Assembly: GCA_021648145.1 (NCBI GenBank)
Contig: JAKITI010000011.1
Location: forward strand, 46,154-110,153
Reading direction: 5' to 3'
From: Gammaproteobacteria bacterium
GTDB lineage: Bacteria; Pseudomonadota; Gammaproteobacteria; JAADGQ01
Length of the DNA stretch: 64,000 bases
In this document: one piece after another, positions 8,576-17,740 of the stretch
Layout: each line of letters begins with the position of its first letter
Numbering within the stretch: position 1 is the stretch's first letter
Translations under genes and position numbers: made by a program
The notes under the pieces: generated by a model
What the model was told of the DNA's origin: nothing
The model's input: the letters and a program-made list of their open reading frames with translations, nothing else
Databases searched by the model: none

Positions 8576-9004
8576 ATGATACTTAATCCCTTGCGCAAAT
8601 TTATGAGTAAATTTGCTTTTGTCGGGGTATTTGCAGGGTTGGTTCTGATGTTAGGTTCTCAGAATGTCCATGCTGAATATGGCGATGTGGTTATAAATAA
8701 CTATTCTGATGCAGCGGGTATGCGCCCTGCTGTTTTTCCTCACTGGTTTCATCGTATTCGTTTTCGTTGCAAAGTATGTCATGCCGATTTAGGGTTTGAA
8801 TTTAAAGCGGGTGGCAACAAAATTACAATGGCGAAGATTATTGACGGTCAGTTCTGCGGAGCTTGTCACAATGGTGAAGTCGCGTGGTCTGTAGAAAACT
8901 GTAATATGTGTCACTCGGGCAACCCTGGTACACCAACACATTTTCATGGCAGCACAGTGCAGCGTTTAGTTGCGCCTGCGTATAAATCGCTAGAAAGCAA
9001 ATAA
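8576..9004 (+). CDS. Trihaem cytochrome c7-type protein (first of three)
   Basis: 142 residues from the ATG at 8576, chosen because a strong AGGAGGT site ends 5 bases before it; an in-frame TTG at 8555 lies upstream of that site. Signal peptide 1-33, then three haem sites C65-H69, C94-H98 and C109-H113. Extra histidines just before haem 1 (F-P-H-W-F-H) are likely distal ligands, so the haems are probably bis-His. The spacing fits the c(7)-type trihaem domain that annotation pipelines tie to nanowire clusters. Probable periplasmic carrier feeding the barrel. It differs from the other two trihaem proteins in lacking their long D-G-I-H-D-P N-terminal region. Confidence 0.85.
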   Translation: MILNPLRKFMSKFAFVGVFAGLVLMLGSQNVHAEYGDVVINNYSDAAGMRPAVFPHWFHRIRFRCKVCHADLGFEFKAGGNKITMAKIIDGQFCGACHNGEVAWSVENCNMCHSGNPGTPTHFHGSTVQRLVAPAYKSLESK

Positions 9005-9015
9005 AGGAGAGGATT

Positions 9016-9675
9016 ATGAATTTTCAAACAAAATCGATTTCTCTGGCTTTCGCTTTAGCAGTGATTGCTCCATTAAGTTACGTTCAAGCAGAAAGTGTGG
9101 ATCAGGCTGATGCAACCAAAGTCGCCGCTGTGAGTGCAGTTAATACATTTAACCGCAATCTTAAAAAAGAGGCAAATGTTAATGCAGCGCCGCCAGAAGA
9201 TGGTATCCATGATCCTGCAAATGACAGTACGCATGTTTTGCAACCACCTAAAGAAGCTTTCAGTGGTTTCATAACGAGTAAATTCGGAAATCATGTGGAT
9301 TGGGTGAAAACTTTGGAAGAAGGGAAAATTAATCCTCGTTGGGATCGAATTAACCCTGCAGAAGAAGCGTTTGTGATGGATATGGATATTGTGCGCGAAG
9401 TTAAATCTTCAGTGCCTGACGTTATCTTTCCTCATCGTCAGCATACCGAATGGCTGGCTTGTGCGAACTGTCACCCAACAATTTTTATTCCTCAGCAAAA
9501 TGCAAATCAGTTTAATATGTCTTCCATTTTGTTGGGTAAAGATTGTGGTGTATGCCATGGTAAAGTGTCTTTTCCAATTACCACGCAATCATGCAGCTTA
9601 TGCCACTCAAAACCAAAACCTGCAGATTGGGAGCCACCCATGAGTCAGGCTTCACTCAAAAACCCCTGGAAATAA
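9016..9675 (+). CDS. Trihaem cytochrome c7-type protein (second of three)
   Basis: 219 residues with signal peptide (1-25) and three haem sites: C-A-N-C-H, C-G-V-C-H and C-S-L-C-H in the C-terminal third. The N-terminal part has P-P-E-D-G-I-H-D-P and I-N-P-R, shared with the third trihaem protein (11348-11962); both also share F-P-H/Y-P-H, then Q-H-T-E-W-L, then C-A-N-C-H-P, so they are paralogues. An AAAGGAGAGG site lies before the ATG, 11 bases after the previous gene. Likely periplasmic, or attached on the inner face of the outer membrane. The extended N-terminal domain is unusual for a c7 protein and may dock to a partner; that is inference. Confidence 0.85.
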   Translation: MNFQTKSISLAFALAVIAPLSYVQAESVDQADATKVAAVSAVNTFNRNLKKEANVNAAPPEDGIHDPANDSTHVLQPPKEAFSGFITSKFGNHVDWVKTLEEGKINPRWDRINPAEEAFVMDMDIVREVKSSVPDVIFPHRQHTEWLACANCHPTIFIPQQNANQFNMSSILLGKDCGVCHGKVSFPITTQSCSLCHSKPKPADWEPPMSQASLKNPWK

Positions 9676-9705
9676 TTTTCATTCGGGTTTGAAATTGAGA
9701 TCAAT

Positions 9706-9739
9706 ACATGAGTTAAGTCTAGGTTGATTTAACTCATGT
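9706..9739. promoter_or_regulatory. Hairpin between trihaem and cupredoxin genes
   Basis: An 11-base perfect inverted repeat, ACATGAGTTAA at 9706-9716 and its complement at 9729-9739, with a 12-base loop. No T-tract follows, so it is more likely an RNA-processing or stability element, or an operator, than a terminator. It falls in the 168-base gap that splits the cluster. Confidence 0.45.
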
Positions 9740-9843
9740 GTTGAAAGATTAAAATGGATCATAATTAAAACTTTAAAATTACAGATGGTTAAGCATGGAT
9801 CGTTGTAGTGAGCTATGTCTGACTCATTTGGAGGCGGGAACTA

Positions 9844-11301
9844 ATGAATAAAAAACTGTTGCAAAAGAGTGTCTTGGTAGCGATGGCTTTTAGTGTGGCG
9901 GCGTGTGGTTCTGGCATCAAGGAAACCAAAGAAGTGCTGCCTGATATGAGTAGTAATTTAAAGGATAAAGTAGGTGATGTTGTTGAAAAAACAGAGCCCC
10001 AGATAGAAGAAAAAGTAGATGCAGAAGTCAAAGAAGTTGTAGTGATTCCGCTGAAGGATACAACAATAAAGGCTGAAACGATTATACAGCCTGCCAATAA
10101 AAATACATTTATTGTTCGTTCAACGAAAAAAGACTCCAGTCACCCAAAATATCAACAAGGAACGGATATAGGCTTCACTGTAAATGGTGTTCCGGGAAAA
10201 GACTTTGTTGTTGAGCGTGGTCAAACTTACACTTTTGATATTGATACAGGAATGACCCACGATTTTTATTTGACGACAAACCCAAAAGGGTGGGGTACAG
10301 GCGCGATTGCAGAAAAAGAGGGTGTGACAGGTCAATTTACTTATAAAGGCCAAGTGAGCTTGACACCCAATGAAAAAACACCTGATGTACTTTATTACCA
10401 ATGTGTCAACCATAAATATATGGGAGGCAAAATTTATGTGGCTGATAAGGGCGAAAAAATTGATGTTGATGCTTTGTCAGAACGTAAAAGCTCTGTTGTT
10501 AGCAAGCCAACAAAAAAATCTGTTTCTTCCAATCAGGTTGAACAAAAAATTAATTTTGCAAACATGATGTTGAGTGACTCCTCTAAATCTGTTAAACGCA
10601 TTGCAGCAAGTGGCCATGGTGAGGCAAAAGGTCTCATGAAAAATGCGCGTGACTATCTGGCCGAATCCCGTTCTTTGTTGAAATCAGGTAAAAACTCTGA
10701 AGCACTGGATAAAGTTGATCTGTCATTGCGTACAATGAATGATGCAACGCGTATGGTGCCAAGCACCGAGTCTGTTATTGACCAGGAAGCACGGTATGCA
10801 GAGCTTCTGGATGAAGTGGATAAATATGAAAAAACCTATAAAACTCATGTTAAAGGTGCCAAAAGCGGCGATAAAATGAATGAAGGCCAGTTCTCTGGAT
10901 TAGTGAGTAAAGCGAAGACACTGGCTAATTCAGGTGATTATACTGCGGCGAATAAAGATTTGCAGAAAGCCCAGCAATTAATCGCGGGCTCTCTCAATAA
11001 AATACTCCACGCTAAAACAGTGACATACGATAAAAACTTTGAAACACCTCAAGAAGAGTATGAGTATGAGCTGGCACGTCACCAAAGTTATGAAGAGCTT
11101 ATTCCATTAGGAATTGATCAAAAACAGCCTGCCGCAGGTACTTTGAAATTGATGGATAATTTTGTGAAAAAAAGTACCTCCATAAAAGGGGAAGCGGTTG
11201 CGCTTGGTAAAAAAGGTGACTATAAAAATGGCGTTCTTGCTTTACAAGCGGCAACAGATAATTTAATACGTGCATTACGGATGATTGGAGTTGGTACATA
11301 G
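9844..11301 (+). CDS. Lipoprotein with cupredoxin and helical domains
   Basis: 485 residues; start fixed by GGAGGCGG just upstream. Lipobox A-A-C-G gives a lipidated C21, then a charged linker. Residues about 87-200 look like a cupredoxin: T-H139-D-F-Y on one strand and C187-V-N-H190-K-Y-M193 on the last loop, the His, Cys, His, Met set of a type 1 copper site, although the Cys-to-Met spacing is short. Residues about 255-485 form an alpha-helical domain homologous to the stand-alone protein at 55152-56024. It sits between two paralogous trihaem cytochromes. A copper electron carrier on the envelope is plausible; copper binding is not proven by sequence. Confidence 0.7.
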   Translation: MNKKLLQKSVLVAMAFSVAACGSGIKETKEVLPDMSSNLKDKVGDVVEKTEPQIEEKVDAEVKEVVVIPLKDTTIKAETIIQPANKNTFIVRSTKKDSSHPKYQQGTDIGFTVNGVPGKDFVVERGQTYTFDIDTGMTHDFYLTTNPKGWGTGAIAEKEGVTGQFTYKGQVSLTPNEKTPDVLYYQCVNHKYMGGKIYVADKGEKIDVDALSERKSSVVSKPTKKSVSSNQVEQKINFANMMLSDSSKSVKRIAASGHGEAKGLMKNARDYLAESRSLLKSGKNSEALDKVDLSLRTMNDATRMVPSTESVIDQEARYAELLDEVDKYEKTYKTHVKGAKSGDKMNEGQFSGLVSKAKTLANSGDYTAANKDLQKAQQLIAGSLNKILHAKTVTYDKNFETPQEEYEYELARHQSYEELIPLGIDQKQPAAGTLKLMDNFVKKSTSIKGEAVALGKKGDYKNGVLALQAATDNLIRALRMIGVGT

Positions 11302-11347
11302 TTTGTACCGAGTCTACGAGTCAATAAAGTTCAGAGTGAATTTTCAG

Positions 11348-11962
11348 ATGAAATATGACCTTCAACGAAGTCTCGGAAAGTTTGTATCCAGTGTTCTTTT
11401 AGCAAATATTGCTATTTTTTCAGGTGGCTTCGCTGCTGCTGATGAAAAGGGCAAACTGGTGCCTGTGCTGCCAGAGCGTGGCTCTCATTTTCAAACGGAA
11501 GCTGAAATTGTTCCTGTGGCAAAAGATGGTATTCATGACCCCTCGAATAGTGCAGTAAAAAACTTGCAAGCGCCTGTCGAAGCAATGGAAGACTTTCCAA
11601 GAGATTCGGTTGGAATTACTGACTGGGTACAGGCTGTTGAAAAAGGGCTTATTAACCCACGAATGGGGCTGGATGGTTCCGGTAAAGAAAAAATGACGGT
11701 AGTCGACTTTGACGTTATTTTTAGTAAAACAGGATCCATGCCATTTGTACGTTATCCACATAAACAGCATACAGAGTGGCTGACTTGTGCAAATTGCCAC
11801 CCCAAAATATTTATTCCTGAAAAAGGTGCAAACCCAGTGACAATGTCTGCAATTATGCAAGGGAAGTACTGTGGGGTGTGTCATGGTAAAGTTGCTTTTC
11901 CACCAACAATGAATTGTGGGCGATGTCATTCCGAACCTCGAAAAACCAAATTGCTACGCTAG
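11348..11962 (+). CDS. Trihaem cytochrome c7-type protein (third of three)
   Basis: The ATG at 11348 is preferred because it yields a normal signal peptide (basic start, hydrophobic core, A-A-A-D cleavage region). A frame-open start at 11285 would overlap the cupredoxin gene and add an unlikely 21-residue leader. Haem sites C-A-N-C-H, C-G-V-C-H and C-G-R-C-H. Paralogous to the 9016 protein over the whole length: A-K-D-G-I-H-D-P, I-N-P-R, H-K-Q-H-T-E-W-L and C-H-G-K-V-A-F-P. Both copies flank the cupredoxin gene, which suggests duplication around it. Periplasmic carrier or docking subunit, by inference. Confidence 0.85.
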   Translation: MKYDLQRSLGKFVSSVLLANIAIFSGGFAAADEKGKLVPVLPERGSHFQTEAEIVPVAKDGIHDPSNSAVKNLQAPVEAMEDFPRDSVGITDWVQAVEKGLINPRMGLDGSGKEKMTVVDFDVIFSKTGSMPFVRYPHKQHTEWLTCANCHPKIFIPEKGANPVTMSAIMQGKYCGVCHGKVAFPPTMNCGRCHSEPRKTKLLR

Positions 11963-13047
11963 GCAAGGAGTTGTTTCGCTTTAGCGCTTTGTTTGCTACT
12001 CTGCTTTTTTTTGCAGGGTGTGCGTCCGAACCTAAGCCGCCCCCCGCATGGGCTATTGCTGCCGCACCAGAATCTGTGCCGGCACCTTCACGTTCTGATG
12101 TGCTTGATAAACTGGCGGATTCATCTTCTGACCTGTTATTGAATGATGAAGATAGTTTAGGGCTCTCTTCTTTAGCGAATGAGTCAATCCTGATCAATTG
12201 GGCGACCATTGATGGAGGAAGTGCTGGAAATAGATTAACAGGGTTAGCAGAGCAACTGCTTAAAAATCCTGTAGCAGCGGCTGCACGGGGCAAATATGTT
12301 TATATTGTTGATGAAGCAGATAAAGCCGTTTACCTCTATGATAATGATCTGGATCGGCTTCAGCTTATTCCTAGTGTAAGCAAGCATATTAAACATGAAA
12401 TTGCTGATATTTATGTGGCACCCGATCTCTCTTTTTACCTCACAGATTCCAGTGCAGGTCGCGTTTTGCACTTTACTCAATCGGGCCAGTTGATTCAGGT
12501 ATTTGAAGACTATTTGAATATGTCACGTCCGGTCGGCATCGCCGTTGATGAATATCGAGGTTTTGTGCTGATTGCTGATGGTTCATATGATTATGTTCTG
12601 GTTTTTGATCGGCAGGGAATATTGATTGATGCGATCGGTGCCCGTGGAGATCGGGAAGGAGAGTTTAGAGGATTGACTTCTGTTGCTTTAGGCAATGAAG
12701 GTGTTTTTGTGACTTCGCGTATGGGCATAAGAGCGCAAGTTGTCAATCTGGATAGTCGCTTTCGTTATGCTTTTCAAAAAAATACACTGGTATTTCCAAC
12801 GGCTGTTGTTGTTGATGAGGATAATCAGACCTTTGTCAGCGACTCATTTGATAACACAATAAAAATTTATAGAAAAGGTGAGTTGATTTCTACCTTTGGT
12901 GGAACAGGTAATGGCCCAAGCCAATTTAACAGAATTACTGATATGTGGTTGGATGAAGGTTTTTTGTATGTAACAGATAGTTTAAACAGACGTATTCAAG
13001 TCCTGCGTATTGTTCCTGAAGGATTACTGGAGCCTTTAGCTGAATAA
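11923..13047 (+). CDS. NHL-repeat beta-propeller lipoprotein (first of two)
   Basis: About 374 residues with lipobox F-A-G-C-A-S. The start overlaps the trihaem gene by 40 bases; ATG 11923 is used, with TTG 11914 as an alternative. After a P- and S-rich linker come six-bladed propeller repeats of the NHL type: Y-I-V-D-E-A, F-Y-L-T-D-S, G-I-A-V-D, V-L-I-A-D-G, T-F-V-S-D-S and L-Y-V-T-D-S, each followed by I-K-I-Y or V-L-R-like strands. No catalytic residues. NHL proteins accompany filament cytochromes in Geobacter clusters (OscD-like, as I recall), where a propeller affects filament form. That role is extrapolated to this gene. Confidence 0.8.
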   Translation: MSFRTSKNQIATLGKELFRFSALFATLLFFAGCASEPKPPPAWAIAAAPESVPAPSRSDVLDKLADSSSDLLLNDEDSLGLSSLANESILINWATIDGGSAGNRLTGLAEQLLKNPVAAAARGKYVYIVDEADKAVYLYDNDLDRLQLIPSVSKHIKHEIADIYVAPDLSFYLTDSSAGRVLHFTQSGQLIQVFEDYLNMSRPVGIAVDEYRGFVLIADGSYDYVLVFDRQGILIDAIGARGDREGEFRGLTSVALGNEGVFVTSRMGIRAQVVNLDSRFRYAFQKNTLVFPTAVVVDEDNQTFVSDSFDNTIKIYRKGELISTFGGTGNGPSQFNRITDMWLDEGFLYVTDSLNRRIQVLRIVPEGLLEPLAE

Positions 13048-14141
13048 TGAAACTTTTTGAAAAACAGTTGATCATTCTTGTCACATTTATAAGCATCTTA
13101 TTGATATCTGGGTGTGCAACAGCGCCCGCAACCTTGTCTTTTATTCAACCAGATGGTGCCACTTCACAAGTTTGGCCCGCTAAGCCTGAAACCGCACGCT
13201 ATCGTTATATTGGCGAGTTGATTGGCGAAGAAAATTTTCAGTCTGCAAGTGAGGATGGGCAGAACTTTGCGGTACAGGCTTTTAAATGGCTGGTGGGATT
13301 AACATCTCGAAAGTACCAACCTAAAGTGCTCCAACGGCCACAAAATGGACTGGTTGATAGTGACGGGCGAATATTGGTCACTGATGTCAGTCGCCAGGCC
13401 ATTTATGTTTTTGATAAAATAGCTGGCAAGCTGGATGTATGGGAAATGGCAGAGAAAAATCGTCGCTTCATTGCCCCTTCTGCAATTGTTGAAGACGGTC
13501 AAGGGGGGTTTCTGGTCACAGATGCTGAGCTTGGCATGATTGTTCGCCTGGATCATGAGGGTCGTCCACAAGAAGTTTTTGCTGATGAAGTTCTCGTTCG
13601 CCCTGTGGGCATGGCTCGCCATGTTAAAACGGGTCGAATTTATGTAGCCGATGTGCGCGAACATAAAATTAAAGTGCTGGACTCTGATGGCGTACTTCTT
13701 GAAACATGGGGAGAACACGGTGAAACGATTGATGCACTCAATACACCCACTTATCTCTCTCTTGTCAATGATCAGCTCTATATCACCGATACATTCAATT
13801 CACGAGTCAAGGTGCTTGATCTTAATGGTAAAGTGCTTAAAATTATTGGCAAACGCGGCCTCTATGTAGGCGATCTTCCGCGCCCTAAGGGTGTGGCAGT
13901 CGATACCAAAGGGCATATTTATGTGATGGAGTCTTATTATGACCACTTGCTGATCTATAATCAGGAAGGTGACCTGCTATTGCCCATTGGAGGCAGTGGC
14001 CATGGAGTCGGGCAGTTTTATCTGCCTGCGGGTGTCTGGACAGGTCAGGGAAACAGAATTTATATAGCAGATATGTTTAACGGTCGCGTTGTTATTTTTC
14101 AATACTTGGAAGAAGATAATATTGCTGGATATACTCAGTAG
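13047..14141 (+). CDS. NHL-repeat beta-propeller lipoprotein (second of two)
   Basis: 364 residues; its ATG shares one base with the previous stop, so translation is coupled. Lipobox I-S-G-C-A. The propeller shows I-L-V-T-D-V-S, F-L-V-T-D-A-E, I-Y-V-A-D-V-R, L-Y-I-T-D-T-F-N-S-R, I-Y-V-M-E-S and I-Y-I-A-D-M-F-N-G-R, a full six-blade set. It is a paralogue of the upstream gene; such pairing suggests two nonequivalent propellers in one complex. Likely anchored in the outer membrane, in contact with the cytochromes encoded on either side. Confidence 0.8.
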   Translation: MKLFEKQLIILVTFISILLISGCATAPATLSFIQPDGATSQVWPAKPETARYRYIGELIGEENFQSASEDGQNFAVQAFKWLVGLTSRKYQPKVLQRPQNGLVDSDGRILVTDVSRQAIYVFDKIAGKLDVWEMAEKNRRFIAPSAIVEDGQGGFLVTDAELGMIVRLDHEGRPQEVFADEVLVRPVGMARHVKTGRIYVADVREHKIKVLDSDGVLLETWGEHGETIDALNTPTYLSLVNDQLYITDTFNSRVKVLDLNGKVLKIIGKRGLYVGDLPRPKGVAVDTKGHIYVMESYYDHLLIYNQEGDLLLPIGGSGHGVGQFYLPAGVWTGQGNRIYIADMFNGRVVIFQYLEEDNIAGYTQ

Positions 14142-14165
14142 TGCCATAAACCATGAAAAGTCTGG

Positions 14166-16787
14166 ATGAGCAAGTCAGTGAACAAAAGAAATTATGATTC
14201 ATTTTACAGTCAATTCAACCCTTTTTTTACAGTGACAATGAAAAGGGTGCTGTTACTGGTCGCGCTTCTTTTTAGCGCTTCATCCCAGGCTGAAATTATT
14301 TCAGATGTCAGTAATACCAAGCATAATTTTTCGGCATCAACCATCCCTGGATTGCCCGGTAATGAAGAGCGAAGCATGAAGGCAACGAGCGAGTCTCAGG
14401 TCTGTGTGTTCTGTCATACTCCTCATGGCGCATCTGATTTGCCTAAAGCGCCACTGTGGAATCGCTCGCTATCCACCAGCTCTTATATACCTTATAGCTC
14501 AAGCTCTCTGGATGCGACTGATTTAGGTCAGCCAGAAGGTAAGTCAAAACTCTGCTTGTCATGTCATGATGGTACGATTGCAATAGGTTCTGTTAATGTG
14601 CTCAACCGCAAAGAAAACCCAACGATTTCTTTTACCGGAACGGAGTCTGATGGGTCGATTGACGAAAGTGATCAAGGCAGTCGCAGTGGTTATACGCGTC
14701 GCTTGGGTGTCGATCTTTCAAATGATCACCCGATCTCTTTTACATATGATAGTGCATTGAGCCTGAGAGATGGTGAATTACGTGCTCCTAATGAACCGGG
14801 TCAGTCGGTTGCTGAACGTAGCCCCGGAAACCACGCTAAGTTGCCGTTAGAAGATGGCCAGGTGGAGTGTATTAGTTGTCATGACCCACATGTCACTGAT
14901 GATGCTTCTGAAGTCAGTATCAAATTTTTGCGAGCCAATCGTTTTCAACAAGTACCGCCAACCGAAGGTGCTTTTAATGAGAGTGGTGATATTATCTGTC
15001 TGGGTTGCCATAAAAAGGAAGGTTGGGTGAATTCAGCGCATGCTAATCCTCTGGTTGCGGATGAACTTTATGAACGTTCAGCCGCAGAATTACGGGAGTT
15101 TCCTCAAGGTATGCCGGTGTGGCAAGGGGCTTGCGTGAACTGCCATGATCCACATGCTGTTGAAGGTTCTCGTCGTCTTTTACGTGAAGGGTCGGATGGA
15201 CAGGAGCAAATTGCCTTTAATGGGGCGAAATATAAGCAGGGTGGTGGCCCAGCGATTGAAGAAACATGTTATATGTGTCACTCGAAAGATGGCGGTGTTT
15301 TGCAAGGCCAGGGAAGCACGGGCTTTCAAGTGCCTGATGTCAAAACAGATTTTACAACGATGTTGCGTCGAATGCCGATTGCAACGATTGATCAGCCCGC
15401 TGGAGTGGAAGTTCATTCCATTGGTACAGGAAACGGAACTCAGCTAGGTAAAGACTTTGTAGAGTCACGCGAATTATTAGGGCATGGTGATCTAAGTAAC
15501 CGCCATGCAGAGTGCACCGATTGTCATAATCCACATCGTGTTATGAAAAAACGTAAATTTAATGATGATGGTGCTATTCCTGATGAAGGGGGTACACATA
15601 TTGCGCCTACTAATATTGCATCAGGTGTGTTGCGTGGCGTGTTCGGTGTGGAGCCTAAATATGGTAATACTGCATTTGGTTCACTTGCAACAGGTTATGA
15701 TGTGAAGCGAGGTGATGGAGGTATTGGAGCCAGCGAAGCTGTTGAGTCTGAGCATTTAACTCGCGAGTATCAACTCTGTTTGAAGTGCCATTCAAATTAT
15801 GCTTATGATACTCCACCGATGTTAGGTGGGCGCTATCGTGGGGGAACACCACCAGGTACAAACGCAATGGAGCAATATACGGATCAAGCAATGGAGTATC
15901 AGTCACCGGATGACCATAAAGGCGAAGGTACCTCTCCAACACCTACAGGCGCTCATCCCGATTATGCAGACAATAATCATCGTTCATGGCACCCTGTTGT
16001 CAATGACACTGGAAGAACGCCTGAAGTTCGTAAAGCGGACAAAGATAACTGGTTACCCCCTTTTAATCAGAATGTGGGGAATCAAAATATGTACTGTACC
16101 GATTGCCACGGTTCAGATACACCGCCAGGTTCAATTGAACCAATGGGCGGGGAAAACGGTTTTGCCTGGGGACCACATGGCTCGAATAATAACTTTATAT
16201 TGAAAGGCGCATGGGATGACCGAACTGGAGGGGATGGCGCGAATGGTGGCACGCCTAATGCACTCTGTTTCAAATGCCATGACTATAATGATTATGGAAA
16301 ATTCGTAGATCTGTCCAGTGGAGAGATGTCCGGCGAAAGCGGTTTTCAGGTTCAATCACCTTCAATTACTGGTTCTCAATGTATCGACTTTGCTTTTCAA
16401 AATAAAAATTTGCACAGTGGGCATGTGCAAGCATTGACTGGTGTGACTAATTTTCGTTGCTCTTTATGCCATGTTGCCGTGCCACATGGCTGGAAAAACA
16501 AAACATTCCTTGCAAATTTGAATGATGTGGGGCCAGAGGCGGGCTTGGCACCGGGCACTCAGGTAAGAAATAATAAAGAAGATCGCTATTACCAAGGCCC
16601 TTATTACAATGGCGCTGTGCTAAAAGTGAAAAATTTCGCACGAAGTGGTGAGTGGCTGCCTGAAAACTGTGGCTCAGTCGGTGTGCCAGGCAACAGTGAA
16701 TCTGGATTGAACTGGATGACGGGGCAAAAAGGCAGCCCAAATCAATTTTCTGACCCCAATAGCGAGGGATGTAACGCAATTCCATGA
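14166..16787 (+). CDS. Secreted 11-haem cytochrome c
   Basis: I count 11 CXXCH motifs: C-V-F-C-H, C-L-S-C-H, C-I-S-C-H, C-L-G-C-H, C-V-N-C-H, C-Y-M-C-H, C-T-D-C-H twice, C-L-K-C-H, C-F-K-C-H and C-S-L-C-H. Several are in the D-P-H or N-P-H form of paired-CXXCH families. The start may be the ATG at 14238, which gives a compact signal peptide; the longer form adds 24 residues. The N-terminus after cleavage (D-V-S-N-T-K-H-N-F, then Q-V-C-V-F-C-H-T-P-H) matches the tetrahaem protein at 4747. About 100 residues follow the last haem, with extra cysteines not in haem motifs. Probably a surface or outer-membrane-linked cytochrome. Its end overlaps resB by 4 bases. Confidence 0.85.
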   Translation: MSKSVNKRNYDSFYSQFNPFFTVTMKRVLLLVALLFSASSQAEIISDVSNTKHNFSASTIPGLPGNEERSMKATSESQVCVFCHTPHGASDLPKAPLWNRSLSTSSYIPYSSSSLDATDLGQPEGKSKLCLSCHDGTIAIGSVNVLNRKENPTISFTGTESDGSIDESDQGSRSGYTRRLGVDLSNDHPISFTYDSALSLRDGELRAPNEPGQSVAERSPGNHAKLPLEDGQVECISCHDPHVTDDASEVSIKFLRANRFQQVPPTEGAFNESGDIICLGCHKKEGWVNSAHANPLVADELYERSAAELREFPQGMPVWQGACVNCHDPHAVEGSRRLLREGSDGQEQIAFNGAKYKQGGGPAIEETCYMCHSKDGGVLQGQGSTGFQVPDVKTDFTTMLRRMPIATIDQPAGVEVHSIGTGNGTQLGKDFVESRELLGHGDLSNRHAECTDCHNPHRVMKKRKFNDDGAIPDEGGTHIAPTNIASGVLRGVFGVEPKYGNTAFGSLATGYDVKRGDGGIGASEAVESEHLTREYQLCLKCHSNYAYDTPPMLGGRYRGGTPPGTNAMEQYTDQAMEYQSPDDHKGEGTSPTPTGAHPDYADNNHRSWHPVVNDTGRTPEVRKADKDNWLPPFNQNVGNQNMYCTDCHGSDTPPGSIEPMGGENGFAWGPHGSNNNFILKGAWDDRTGGDGANGGTPNALCFKCHDYNDYGKFVDLSSGEMSGESGFQVQSPSITGSQCIDFAFQNKNLHSGHVQALTGVTNFRCSLCHVAVPHGWKNKTFLANLNDVGPEAGLAPGTQVRNNKEDRYYQGPYYNGAVLKVKNFARSGEWLPENCGSVGVPGNSESGLNWMTGQKGSPNQFSDPNSEGCNAIP

Positions 16788-17740
16788 TTAAGATACTGGC
16801 CTCTTCCCGCTTGACGTTGGTGGGAATGCTACTTCTTGGTGGGGGGGCAATTCTCAGCTACGGTAATCCTGTCGACATGCCCGTATGGGTGCTGGTTATT
16901 CCAATGGCATTTTTGGCATTGAATCTGGTTTGTGCCATGATCAGCAACCCTCGAATCAATCGTCGCTACGGTCTGCTGGTATTTCACGCAGGCCTATTAA
17001 GTGTAGTCATTCTTGCGGCCATCGGTCGTTTGACCCACTTTGATGCACATGTTGAAATGCTCAATGGCGCAGCATTTGACTCTAAAGATTTAATCAACAT
17101 CCGCCAGGGTCCTTTACATAACAGCAGTGCTCTGGAAACTGTTCAATTTGTTCAGGGCGATTACACCATCAGCTACTCTCCAGGTATTGCACGCGGCCCA
17201 ACACATAATCAAGTCACATTACCCACTAATGATGGTGAAGGGCAGCCGGTGATATTTGGGGATGCTGTTCCATTAGTGATTCAAGGTTACCGTTTTTATA
17301 CCAGTTTCCATAAAGGTTTTGCCCCAATTATGACCTGGATTCCTAATCAAGGCGCAAAAATCACAGGTACAGTGCATATGCCGCCTTATCCACTTTATGA
17401 TTATCGACAAGCAAATCGCTGGCAGCCCCCCGGAGCGCAGGAAATTAAATTCTGGTTACGACTGGGTACCGGGATTGATGCCAACAGTGATTGGGTATTG
17501 GATGCTAAAAAAGCAACAGGGATATTGGTTGTGAATAGTGGCGAGCGGCGTATTGAGTTGCAACCAGGAGAAATGGCACAGTTACCTGGCGGTCAATTAC
17601 GCTATGAATACATGACCAGCTGGATGGGCTATAAAGTATTCTATGATCCCACGTTACATTGGCTATTTTTTACATCAGTGATTGGAGTGATAGGATTGCT
17701 GTTTCATTTTTGGCAAAAGGTTAATAAAAAATTAATATGA
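16784..17740 (+). CDS. resB: ResB/Ccs1-like cytochrome c maturation protein
   Basis: 318 residues with three N-terminal membrane helices (about 10-29, 33-52 and 64-85), a large periplasmic domain and a final helix (about 288-308). This is the layout of ResB (Ccs1), which with CcsA forms the System II haem-delivery and ligation complex. It is shorter than plant or Bacillus ResB but shows the family ending F-F-T-S-V-I-G-V-I-G-L-L-F-H-F-W. It overlaps the 11-haem gene by ATGA and overlaps ccsA the same way, so it is co-expressed with its likely substrates. A private maturation system would let the cell mature many haem sites independently of its general pathway; that purpose is inferred. Confidence 0.8.
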   Translation: MIKILASSRLTLVGMLLLGGGAILSYGNPVDMPVWVLVIPMAFLALNLVCAMISNPRINRRYGLLVFHAGLLSVVILAAIGRLTHFDAHVEMLNGAAFDSKDLINIRQGPLHNSSALETVQFVQGDYTISYSPGIARGPTHNQVTLPTNDGEGQPVIFGDAVPLVIQGYRFYTSFHKGFAPIMTWIPNQGAKITGTVHMPPYPLYDYRQANRWQPPGAQEIKFWLRLGTGIDANSDWVLDAKKATGILVVNSGERRIELQPGEMAQLPGGQLRYEYMTSWMGYKVFYDPTLHWLFFTSVIGVIGLLFHFWQKVNKKLI

